NCBI GenBank assembly: GCA_902535155.1
Contig: CACASB010000001.1
Location: 1-64,000 of the forward strand
Source: an uncultured Pelagibacteraceae bacterium
Lineage (GTDB): Bacteria; Pseudomonadota; Alphaproteobacteria; Pelagibacterales; Pelagibacteraceae
Length of the DNA: 64,000 nucleotides
Reading direction: 5' to 3'
Part shown: one piece after another, positions 18,659 to 25,633 of the stretch
How the letters are laid out: the number at the start of each line of letters is the position of its first letter
Position numbering within the stretch: position 1 is the stretch's first letter
Translations under genes and position numbers: made by a program
The notes under the pieces: generated by a model
Told to the model about the DNA's origin: nothing
Databases searched by the model: none
The model's input: the letters and a program-made list of their open reading frames with translations, nothing else

Positions 18659-18775
18659 ATGTCTAAAAGATATAGTGGTAAATCATTTAAGGATTCAAGT
18701 GTAATGAAAAAACCTAAGTTATCTTTTAAAGAAAAGAGAAGAATTAAAAAAGAAAAAAAGAAAAACAAAAATTGA
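18659..18775 (+). CDS. Lys-rich basic mini-protein, 38 aa
   Basis: A 38-codon frame starting ATG TCT AAA, 5 bp after the preceding stop. Its TGA overlaps the TTG start of the esterase gene (TTGA). Nearly half the residues are Lys or Arg, with the block KLSFKEKRRIKKEKKKNK at the C-terminus. The tight packing between two genes and the coupled stop/start support a real gene, perhaps an RNA- or ribosome-binding peptide. I recognise no family. Confidence 0.5.
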   Translation: MSKRYSGKSFKDSSVMKKPKLSFKEKRRIKKEKKKNKN

Positions 18776-19404
18776 TAAATAAACCAATAATTTTTTTTAA
18801 ATTAATTTTATTAAGTTTAATTTTAATTAGTTGTAGCGAAAATAATAAGTTAGAAAACGTTAATAAAATTTTATTGTTTGGAGATAGCTTAATGTCTGGG
18901 TATGGGTTAGAAGAAAATCAAGCTCTTTACTTAATACTAGAAAATGATTTAAAGGAGGCCGGATATAATATTAAAGTAATTAATGGTAGTGTTTCAGGGG
19001 ATACTTCTCAAGATGGTTTGGTTAGAATTGAAGAATATACTTTTAATGGTGAAATCGATTTGATTATTTTAGGATTGGGAGCAAATGATATGCTTAGAAG
19101 AATAAATCCAAATCAAACTGAGGACAATTTAAGAAAAATAATAGAAATTTTAAGAGACAAAAATATAAAGACAATTTTAGCAGGCATGAAGGCTCCTCTA
19201 TCAAATGGTTTAGGATATAAAAGAAAATTTGATAACATTTATCTTAAATTAGCAAAGGAATATGACTTAATCCTAATTCCTTTTTTATTAGACAAAGTAG
19301 CATTAAATCCAAAGCTTAACCAAAATGACGGTATTCACCCAAATTATGATGGTGCTAAAGTGATTTCAGAAACATTAAAAAAAAGTATAATTAATTTACA
19401 GTGA
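18772..19404 (+). CDS. SGNH/GDSL-family esterase lipoprotein (TesA-like)
   Basis: A 210-aa SGNH hydrolase starting with TTG, which overlaps the preceding stop. A signal with lipobox LILISC (Cys near 21) predicts a lipoprotein. Block I is LLFGDSLMSGYGL with the nucleophile Ser, block III is LGLGANDMLR with Asn, and block V is NDGIHPNYDG with the Asp/His pair. The family contains TesA (thioesterase I/lysophospholipase) and arylesterases. The stop overlaps the GTG of the acyltransferase gene (GTGA), suggesting paired action on acyl groups of the envelope. Confidence 0.9.
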   Translation: MINKPIIFFKLILLSLILISCSENNKLENVNKILLFGDSLMSGYGLEENQALYLILENDLKEAGYNIKVINGSVSGDTSQDGLVRIEEYTFNGEIDLIILGLGANDMLRRINPNQTEDNLRKIIEILRDKNIKTILAGMKAPLSNGLGYKRKFDNIYLKLAKEYDLILIPFLLDKVALNPKLNQNDGIHPNYDGAKVISETLKKSIINLQ

Positions 19405-21458
19405 AACTTACATATCGCCCAGAAATAGATGGCCTTAGGGCCATAGCAGTTGTTGCTGTTATCATCTATCACGCTCAAATTACAATTTTAAATTATCAAC
19501 CATTTAAAGGAGGGTTTATTGGTGTTGATATTTTTTTTGTTATTTCCGGTTATTTGATCACATCAATAATATTAAAAGAATTATTAGCCACTGGATCATT
19601 TTCATTTAAATATTTTTATGAAAGACGAATTAGGAGAATTCTTCCAGCATTGTTATTTGTGATGACTCTAACGCTTCCTCTTGGTTGGATGTATCTAATA
19701 CCAGTTTCCTTTATTGATTTTTCTAAGTCAATTTTATATTCACTAGGATTTAGTTCTAATTTGTATTTTCATTATAGTGGTCAACTATACGGTGCTGAAA
19801 ATGCTTTATTAATACCATTTCTTCATACTTGGTCACTATCTGTTGAAGAACAGTACTACATATTATTTCCAATAACTTTGCTTTTTATTTTTAAATATTT
19901 TAAAAAATATATAATTCATATCTTGTTTGTTTTTTTCTTCTCCAGCTTGTTTTTAGCTGATTGGGGAAGCAAAAATCATGCCTCTTTTGCATTTTATGCA
20001 TTACCTACAAGAGGATGGGAACTTATTTTAGGATCAATCCTGGCTTATTTTGAGTTGAAACTAAGACATAGAAATAAAAATAAATTATTTAATTTAGTCA
20101 TGCCGTCTGTTGGTTTGATTTTAATTTTATTTTCTATCCTTTTTTTTCATGATCAGATGTTTCATCCGTCATTTAAGGCGTTGATACCTGTTCTGGGTGT
20201 ATGCTTAATTATATGGTTTTCTAATAAAGACGAAATTGTTACACGAATACTATCAACTAAGCTATTTGTTGGTATAGGTTTGATTTCATATTCTTTATAT
20301 CTTTGGCATTATCCTATTTTTGCATTTGCCAGAATTATTGAATTTACTCAAGGGAATGTAATTAAAAAAATTTTATTAGGACTCATAATATTAGTTTTGT
20401 CTATTTTTTCTTACTATTTCATTGAGAGACCCTCAAGAAATAAGAAGATTAGTTTTAATAGAATAATTAAAGTTTTAGTCTCGACAATTTTTTTTCTATC
20501 CATCTTTAATTTTTTAAGTGTTAGTCAAAATGGTTATGAAAATAGAGCAAACCTTCCTAAGGTTTTGGTTAATGCAAGTAAAAAACTCGAATATAGAAGT
20601 ATGCAACAAAATAATATTTCATGTCACGATAGAATAGGAAGAAATGGTTTTTGTATATTTAACGAATTACCAGACAACATTGGTGACATAATTTTATTAG
20701 GAGACTCTCAAACAGATGCCTTATTGGGTAATTTTGTAGAACAAGTTTCAAATACTAAATTTAGATTAATACATATGAGCTATAGTGGGAACTTGTATCT
20801 ACCAAATTTTGTGAGAGTGAATAAAAAAAATAAAATTATCGTACAAGATGAAATTTGGCATGATTACAGGAGTGAATTTCTAAATAAGAAAACACATAAA
20901 AATACATATGTCATTATTTTCGGAAGATATGATTTTTACTTCGAAAAAAATTTGAAAATCTCTAATAATCTAATTGTTAAAGTAGAAGAGGATTATTCCT
21001 ACATTGAAAGAAATAAATTAGATCTGAAATATGAAGAAAGAATTAAATTATTTAAAGAAAAATTTAAAAATACAATAGAAAATTTATCAATAAATAAAAA
21101 GGTTTTTGTTTTATATCCAACACCTGTTTCAGGTGAAAAAATTTTTCAAAGAATTTTAAAAAATAAAAAAAAAATATCTGAAAATAAAAAATATTATCTA
21201 AGTGATATTGTTAACTATTCATCAAAATTTCATAAAGAATATTTTTCTGAAGAGATAGAGTTATTGGAAAGTTTAAATTCTGATAACGTCTATAAAATTA
21301 AATCAGATGAATTATTTTGTCCTGATGAACAATGTTTTCTTTACGATAATGAGAATGTATACATATTTGATACAAATCATCCTTCCTATAAAGGAAGTCA
21401 AATGATCAATGATTTGATAATGAAAAAAATTAATCAAATTGAGTTAAAATCAAATTAA
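19401..21458 (+). CDS. Acyltransferase-3 / SGNH fusion, surface polysaccharide O-acyltransferase
   Basis: A 685-aa OafA/YrhL-type protein starting at GTG. The N-terminal integral membrane acyltransferase domain (about 1-380, roughly 10-11 helices) has YRPEIDGLRAIAVVAVIIYHA, FIGVDIFFVISGYLIT, FYERRIRRILPALL and SLSVEEQYYILFP. The C-terminal extracytoplasmic part (about 400-685) looks SGNH-like, with IILLGDSQTDALLG and DTNHPSYKGSQ. Such enzymes add acetyl or other acyl groups to O-antigen or other glycans. It overlaps the esterase gene by 4 nt. Confidence 0.92.
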   Translation: MKLTYRPEIDGLRAIAVVAVIIYHAQITILNYQPFKGGFIGVDIFFVISGYLITSIILKELLATGSFSFKYFYERRIRRILPALLFVMTLTLPLGWMYLIPVSFIDFSKSILYSLGFSSNLYFHYSGQLYGAENALLIPFLHTWSLSVEEQYYILFPITLLFIFKYFKKYIIHILFVFFFSSLFLADWGSKNHASFAFYALPTRGWELILGSILAYFELKLRHRNKNKLFNLVMPSVGLILILFSILFFHDQMFHPSFKALIPVLGVCLIIWFSNKDEIVTRILSTKLFVGIGLISYSLYLWHYPIFAFARIIEFTQGNVIKKILLGLIILVLSIFSYYFIERPSRNKKISFNRIIKVLVSTIFFLSIFNFLSVSQNGYENRANLPKVLVNASKKLEYRSMQQNNISCHDRIGRNGFCIFNELPDNIGDIILLGDSQTDALLGNFVEQVSNTKFRLIHMSYSGNLYLPNFVRVNKKNKIIVQDEIWHDYRSEFLNKKTHKNTYVIIFGRYDFYFEKNLKISNNLIVKVEEDYSYIERNKLDLKYEERIKLFKEKFKNTIENLSINKKVFVLYPTPVSGEKIFQRILKNKKKISENKKYYLSDIVNYSSKFHKEYFSEEIELLESLNSDNVYKIKSDELFCPDEQCFLYDNENVYIFDTNHPSYKGSQMINDLIMKKINQIELKSN

Positions 21459-21472
21459 ATTTTGAGTTGTTA

Positions 21473-22147
21473 TTACTTTTTGATAAATAAAACATCTATA
21501 AAGCTTATACCTTTTTTAACATAGTAAACTTTTAATATTTTATGAAAAATAAAGTTTCTTTGGTACAAAAAATTAATTATCTCAGAAGGGTTGTAAGTTT
21601 TGATATTCTGTAGTCTTAACTCAATGATGCAATACTCAACAACTCCTAGTAATTTTTCCGATCCTTTTAAAACTTCGAGCTCATAACCTTCAGTGTCAAT
21701 TTTTAAAACAGTATTTTTAAGATCTTCACATGAAATTATGCTGTCGAGAAAATCTAGATTTACTTGAATTTTTTTTTCTAACTTATAATCCTCCCTTTGT
21801 AAAAAAGAGGAGGTGTGGCCAAAGTCATAAAAATCAAATATCCCTTTATTATTACCTGCTGCAAATTTGTATAATTTCCCATTAAATTTTTTTAATAAAA
21901 TATTTTCAATATGTTTCCAAAAAATTGGGTTTGGCTCAACAAAATGAAAATATGCCTTCGGAAAATTTTTGAGAAGTTCCTTAGTTCCGTGGGCTACTCC
22001 GACATCAATAACATTATCAATTTTTAAATCAGCTAAATAATTTATTTTTTTTGAGTAAAATAATTGGAAATTAAAAATTTTAAATATTTTTCGTAAAAAT
22101 TTAAGTGCTTTTAATTTTTGTTTATAATTAAGCATATTGCATAACAA
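21473..22147 (-). CDS. FkbM-family methyltransferase
   Basis: A 224-aa SAM-dependent methyltransferase. DNVIDVGVAHGTKELL is the SAM-binding loop, YFHFVEPNPIFW follows, and TVLKIDTEGYELEVLKGSEKLL is the FkbM signature. The true start may be MLNYKQKLK, 4 codons inside. It converges on the acyltransferase gene with 14 bp between stops. A surface-glycan or lipid substrate is inferred from context only. Confidence 0.87.
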   Translation of the reverse strand: MLCNMLNYKQKLKALKFLRKIFKIFNFQLFYSKKINYLADLKIDNVIDVGVAHGTKELLKNFPKAYFHFVEPNPIFWKHIENILLKKFNGKLYKFAAGNNKGIFDFYDFGHTSSFLQREDYKLEKKIQVNLDFLDSIISCEDLKNTVLKIDTEGYELEVLKGSEKLLGVVEYCIIELRLQNIKTYNPSEIINFLYQRNFIFHKILKVYYVKKGISFIDVLFIKK

Positions 22148-22264
22148 GGTTTAAACATATAAATTATAAAAAATATACACTCCACAAAGTAAAGTAAATA
22201 TATTAGTTGATTACAATAAAGTTTTTTTATTTCTCAGGAATCTTGGGATAATTATTTAAATTAA

Positions 22265-22296
22265 GGGGCGTTCTGTTGCTGGGTGCCCCAAACCCC
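22265..22296 (-). terminator. GC-rich structured element, possible pseudoknot/terminator
   Basis: In a very AT-rich gap (22148-22303), GGGGC (22265-22269) can pair with GCCCC (22285-22289), and GGGT (22281-22284) with ACCC (22292-22295). The two pairings interlock like an H-type pseudoknot. It lies 8 bp past the stop of the small secreted protein gene (minus strand) and is followed there by TTAATTT, so a terminator or 3'-end stabiliser is the simplest reading. The rest of the gap shows nothing I can name. Confidence 0.4.
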
Positions 22297-22303
22297 AAAG
22301 AAT

Positions 22304-22510
22304 TTATCCTTTAAACATTTCTAGTGCTTTATTAAGAAGATCTACTGATTTTTTGTGCTCACCACTATCGTGGGCCTTCATTCCAGCATCTCTTAATTCT
22401 TGAGCTTCTGCAATTTTTGCATCAAGATTTTTTGCCATCATTGGGCATGAACCTGCAAATACAGAACTCGAAAATAATACAAAAGATAAAATTAACGCTA
22501 GTTTTTTCAT
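22304..22510 (-). CDS. Small secreted protein, 68 aa
   Basis: This begins with a clear signal peptide (MKKLALILSFVLFSSSVFAG) and predicts a mature periplasmic protein of about 49 residues. The mature part is one helical hairpin, with AKIAEAQELRDAGMKAHDSGEHKKSVDLLNKALEMF split across it, resembling a single TPR-like unit. A strong Shine-Dalgarno (GGAAGGAT, 22515-22522) precedes the ATG, which is unusual here and hints at high expression. A GC-rich structured element follows the stop. No function is recognised. Confidence 0.75.
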   Translation of the reverse strand: MKKLALILSFVLFSSSVFAGSCPMMAKNLDAKIAEAQELRDAGMKAHDSGEHKKSVDLLNKALEMFKG

Positions 22511-22620
22511 AAATATCCTTCCGTGTTTTTAGATATGGTTATTGATTATTAAATTTTAAGCAACAGAGTGTCACACTAATTAAGCTATAAAATCTTAGTT
22601 ATTAAATATATATAGTCTCA

Positions 22621-22923
22621 ATGTTTATAGCTATGAATAGATTTAAGATTGTACTTGGTAAAGAAAAAAACTTTGAGAGTGTGTGGAGAAATAGAGATAC
22701 TCATTTAAAAGGTGTGCCAGGCTTTAAAGAATTTCATCTAGTTAAGGGAAACACTAACGAAGAATTCACTTTATATGCATCACACAGTATATGGAATTCA
22801 AAAGAGGATTTTATCAATTGGACTAAATCAGAAGCCTTCAGATTGGCTCATAAGAATGCGGGTCAACATCAAGACCTTTACTTGGGCGCACCTAACTTTG
22901 AGGGATTTGAGGTAATTTTATAA
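22621..22923 (+). CDS. IsdG-type heme-degrading monooxygenase / ABM-domain protein
   Basis: A 100-aa ABM-fold protein. Asn6 (MFIAMNRF), Trp67 (FINWTKSEAF) and His77 (RLAHKNAG) fall at almost the same positions as the Asn7-Trp67-His77 triad of IsdG-type heme oxygenases. The flanking blocks VPGFKEFHLVKG and LYLGAPNFEGFEVI fit alphaproteobacterial HmuQ-like proteins. The likely role is opening heme to free iron, in the cytoplasm; this is inferred. The stop overlaps the next start by 1 nt, forming an operon with a DUF4149 protein and MsrB. Confidence 0.82.
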   Translation: MFIAMNRFKIVLGKEKNFESVWRNRDTHLKGVPGFKEFHLVKGNTNEEFTLYASHSIWNSKEDFINWTKSEAFRLAHKNAGQHQDLYLGAPNFEGFEVIL

Positions 22924-23315
22924 TGATTGAACAAAGCATTACAAATTTAACTGCAATACTTTTGGGAATTATGCTTTTTTTTTCATTTGTTGTTGCGCCA
23001 TCTACATTTAGATTTTTAAATGAAAAATATGCTAGAAAATTTATAAGGGGTATATTTCCTTTATACTACTTACTAAATCTTGGTATTAGTCTAATTGTGG
23101 TGTTATTGATCGCTTACTTGAGTGATTTTACTCTTAAATTTTACTTAATGTTGTGTATTTTTATTTTATTTTTTATCTCTAATTTTTTTTTAATGCCATT
23201 AATAAATAAATTTAAAGATAGGAAAGAGGAAAAGTATTTTAAAATATCACATTTTGTATCTGTGCTTATAAATCTGGTGCAAATGATATTTCTATCAATA
23301 ATACTAATAAAATAA
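22923..23315 (+). CDS. DUF4149 / TMEM205-like membrane protein
   Basis: A 130-aa inner-membrane protein with four hydrophobic segments. LLGIMLFFSFVVAPSTFRFL followed by FIRGIFPLYYLLNLG is the DUF4149 pattern. No activity is established for the family. It is packed between the heme monooxygenase-like gene and msrB, overlapping each by 1 nt, so the three are translated from one transcript. Confidence 0.82.
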   Translation: MIEQSITNLTAILLGIMLFFSFVVAPSTFRFLNEKYARKFIRGIFPLYYLLNLGISLIVVLLIAYLSDFTLKFYLMLCIFILFFISNFFLMPLINKFKDRKEEKYFKISHFVSVLINLVQMIFLSIILIK

Positions 23316-23791
23316 TGAAATCTGATTTAAATAAAAGAACTTTTATAAAATGGTTTGGAATTACATTTTTTTCCTTTTTTTTAATACCACTTAAATTTGC
23401 AAAAGCTGTTACAAAAAAAATCATTAATGAAAATCTCACCAAAAAACAAAAAGAAATAATGTTTAATGAAGGGACAGAAAGGCCATTTACAAGTGATCTT
23501 TTGAATGAAAAAAGAGCAGGTTTTTATCATTGCGCAAACTGTGGTGCAAAATTATTTGCATCAACTACTAAGTTTGATAGTGGAACTGGCTGGCCATCTT
23601 TTACTGAAGCTTTGCCAGGTGCTTTTAAAACCAAAATTGATTACTCATTTGGAATAAAAAGAATTGAATATCATTGTGCTAAATGTGGTGTGCATCATGG
23701 TCATGTGTTCGCTGATGGTCCAAGCGAAACAGGAAAAAGATTTTGTAATAATGGTCTATGTTTAATTTTTAAGCCGACAAGTAGTAACTAA
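23315..23791 (+). CDS. msrB: Exported peptide-methionine (R)-S-oxide reductase
   Basis: A 158-aa MsrB. It has an N-terminal extension with KRTFIKWFG followed by a hydrophobic stretch (FFSFFLIPL), reminiscent of a Tat-type or membrane-anchoring signal, so it probably repairs oxidised Met in the periplasm. The MsrB domain shows zinc pairs CANC and CAKC, the block FDSGTGWPSFTEAL, HHGHVF, and the catalytic Cys in KRFCNNGLCL. It is the third gene of the heme-monooxygenase/DUF4149 operon. Confidence 0.92.
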   Translation: MKSDLNKRTFIKWFGITFFSFFLIPLKFAKAVTKKIINENLTKKQKEIMFNEGTERPFTSDLLNEKRAGFYHCANCGAKLFASTTKFDSGTGWPSFTEALPGAFKTKIDYSFGIKRIEYHCAKCGVHHGHVFADGPSETGKRFCNNGLCLIFKPTSSN

Positions 23792-23795
23792 TCTA

Positions 23796-23900
23796 TTATT
23801 TTTTTCTTTTAAAACTGCCTTTGCCCTTTTTAGGTTTGATTATTCTAGGTTTATATTTTTTTGTAAACAAATCTTTTTTAAGTGGATTTTTCTTACTCAT
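23796..23900 (-). CDS. ArfA-like ribosome-rescue mini-protein, 34 aa
   Basis: A 34-codon frame whose start ATGAGTAA overlaps the stop of the upstream regulator gene by 8 nt, a translational-coupling layout. The protein begins MSKKNPLKKDLFTKKYK, and its second half, RIIKPKKGKGSFKRKK, matches the ArfA hallmark (E. coli: RVEKNKKGKGSYMRK). The preceding D-LF pattern recalls ArfA's DPLF. ArfA recruits RF2 to ribosomes stalled on mRNAs lacking a stop codon, and its basic tail sits in the mRNA channel. The family assignment rests on this short motif and needs a profile search. Confidence 0.6.
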   Translation of the reverse strand: MSKKNPLKKDLFTKKYKPRIIKPKKGKGSFKRKK

Positions 23901-24492
23901 TGATTATGTATCCATCTTTTTTACTTTGAATAAATAAATCATCATTAAAAGTATCTTTTATTTTTTTTCTTAATCTATAAATATGAGTTTCAACAGTATG
24001 TGTTTCTAGATCATCTCTATATTTCCAAACCTCTTTTTGAAGAAAATCTACTTTAACAGGCTTATCTTTATTTTTTAGAAATATAATAGTATCAATTTCT
24101 CTTTCAGTTAATTTTAATTCATTGCCAGATTTTTTTAATTTTCTGGTATTAATATCTAAAGTATATTTGTTTACAGTAATATTTGACTGGGCTGAATAAC
24201 TTTGTTGTATTAACCTGGCATTTAATTGATCAATTAAACTTGATATTTTTATAGGAAATTTTTTAATACAATGAATTTGTTTTTCATCTGTTTTACTTTT
24301 TATAAAGGTAAAATCTTTTTGATTTACAAGAACTATTGAATTTTCCAAAATCGTTCTGTCTTTGTCTATTTTTTTAAATAAATCTTTTTTTTCATTAAAG
24401 TTATGGATCTCATAATTAAAACAGTCTTTAATTTCTGTAATAATTTTATCTAATTCTGGTATATTTAAAATATGCAATTTTCGAGAAAGCAT
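23893..24492 (-). CDS. Winged-helix response regulator with degenerate receiver
   Basis: A 199-aa OmpR/PhoB-type regulator. The C-terminal Trans_reg_C domain (about 105-199) is clear: LKLTEREIDTIIFL, THTVETHIYRLRKKIKD, FIQSKKDGYIIN. The N-terminal part (about 1-95) has the length and the K-P-like end of a receiver (KKFPIKISSLIDQL), but no convincing phospho-acceptor Asp or acidic pocket, so control by phosphorylation is doubtful. It is divergent from the YkuD gene (starts 11 bp apart), a candidate target, and its stop overlaps the ArfA-like gene. Confidence 0.85.
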   Translation of the reverse strand: MLSRKLHILNIPELDKIITEIKDCFNYEIHNFNEKKDLFKKIDKDRTILENSIVLVNQKDFTFIKSKTDEKQIHCIKKFPIKISSLIDQLNARLIQQSYSAQSNITVNKYTLDINTRKLKKSGNELKLTEREIDTIIFLKNKDKPVKVDFLQKEVWKYRDDLETHTVETHIYRLRKKIKDTFNDDLFIQSKKDGYIINE

Positions 24493-24503
24493 CAGATTAT
24501 ATT

Positions 24504-24995
24504 ATGCTATTAAAATTAAAAAATAAAGAATACTTAATTATTGATGAATTTAAGTTTAAATGCTCTATAGGTAAAAACGGTTTAAAATCAAAAAAAAAAG
24601 AGGGAGACAAATGTACTCCAAAAGGGAATTTTCGCATTGGAAAAGTTTATTATCGCGCAGACAGACTTAATAAGCCTGAAACAAATTTAAATACAAAAAT
24701 TATTACAAAAAACATGGGATGGTGTGATGACCCTTTTAATAAAAATTATAATAAAGAAATCATTCTTAATAAAAAAAATAAAGGTGAAAAACTTTTTAGA
24801 AAAGATTACGCTTATGATATTTTAATTACAATTGAATATAATACAAAAAATATACGTGCATTTAAAGGAAGTGCAATTTTTATTCATTTAACAAAAAACT
24901 ATAAACCTACCTTAGGATGTATTGCTTTAAAAAAAAATGATTTATTAGTATTACTAAAAATAATTAAACCAAATACAAAAATTAAAATTAATTAA
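24504..24995 (+). CDS. YkuD-domain L,D-transpeptidase-like protein
   Basis: A 163-aa protein whose catalytic stretch IFIHLTKNYKPTLGCIALKK has the YkuD His and Cys (H-x-x-x...-G-C). The segment KKEGDKCTPKGNFRIGKVYYR is the typical N-terminal block of the short alphaproteobacterial YkuD group. No signal peptide is visible. The family cross-links peptidoglycan or anchors proteins to it. It is divergent from the atypical regulator and overlaps convergent yggS by 4 nt. Confidence 0.88.
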   Translation: MLLKLKNKEYLIIDEFKFKCSIGKNGLKSKKKEGDKCTPKGNFRIGKVYYRADRLNKPETNLNTKIITKNMGWCDDPFNKNYNKEIILNKKNKGEKLFRKDYAYDILITIEYNTKNIRAFKGSAIFIHLTKNYKPTLGCIALKKNDLLVLLKIIKPNTKIKIN

Positions 24996-25633
24996 TCTCT
25001 AGAGCCAAATATTTTAGAACCAATTCTTATAAATGTAGAGCCTTGTTTTATGGCTTCTAAATAATCATTAGACATGCCCATGCTAATCTCCGTTAAACCC
25101 AAATTATTAGACAATTCATTCATTTTTTTAAAATAGGGTAAAGAGTCTTTATCAAATGGTGGGATGCTCATTAAACCAATTATTTTTAAATTAAATTCTT
25201 CAATACATTTCCTATAAAAATTTTCTAAATCAGCCTCATCCACCCCTCCTTTTTGAGGTTCGTTCCCTATATTGACTTGAATAAACATTTTGGGTTTAAA
25301 ATTTTTTTTAATTTGTTGTTCTGAGATTTTGCTAGCAAGTTTTAAGCTATCTAAAGAATGAATATAATCAAATAAAGGAAGTACAAATTTAACTTTATTA
25401 GTTTGCAATTTTCCTAATAGATGAAGTTTAATGTTGGGGAAGTCCTGTTTGATACTTGCCCATTTTTCAAGAGCCTCTTGAACTTTATTTTCACCAAAAT
25501 CATTGTGGCCCTCGTTTATAACTGGCAATATGTGACTGATTGGAAAAGTTTTGGAAACAGCTACTAGTTTTACATTCTTTTTTTTTGAAATTTCTTGCTT
25601 TATTAAATTATAATTTTTTAATACGTTTTCCAT
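24992..25633 (-). CDS. yggS: PLP homeostasis protein, YggS/PROSC family
   Basis: A 213-aa TIM-barrel, pyridoxal-phosphate-binding protein. KLVAVSKTFP contains the PLP Lys; FGENKVQEALEKW, LHLLGKLQTNKVKFVLPLFDYIHSLD and EISMGMSNDYLEAIKQGSTFIRIGSKIFG are family blocks. It buffers PLP and affects amino-acid metabolism. Its ATG (25631-25633) directly abuts the ATG of the divergent ThiE-like gene, leaving no intergenic bases, so its promoter must lie inside that gene. Confidence 0.95.
   Translation of the reverse strand: MENVLKNYNLIKQEISKKKNVKLVAVSKTFPISHILPVINEGHNDFGENKVQEALEKWASIKQDFPNIKLHLLGKLQTNKVKFVLPLFDYIHSLDSLKLASKISEQQIKKNFKPKMFIQVNIGNEPQKGGVDEADLENFYRKCIEEFNLKIIGLMSIPPFDKDSLPYFKKMNELSNNLGLTEISMGMSNDYLEAIKQGSTFIRIGSKIFGSRD

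Noticed and set aside
22265-22296. Riboswitch in front of a gene
   Set aside because: No downstream start codon on either strand at a proper distance, and no known aptamer core recognised; a 3' element is more likely.
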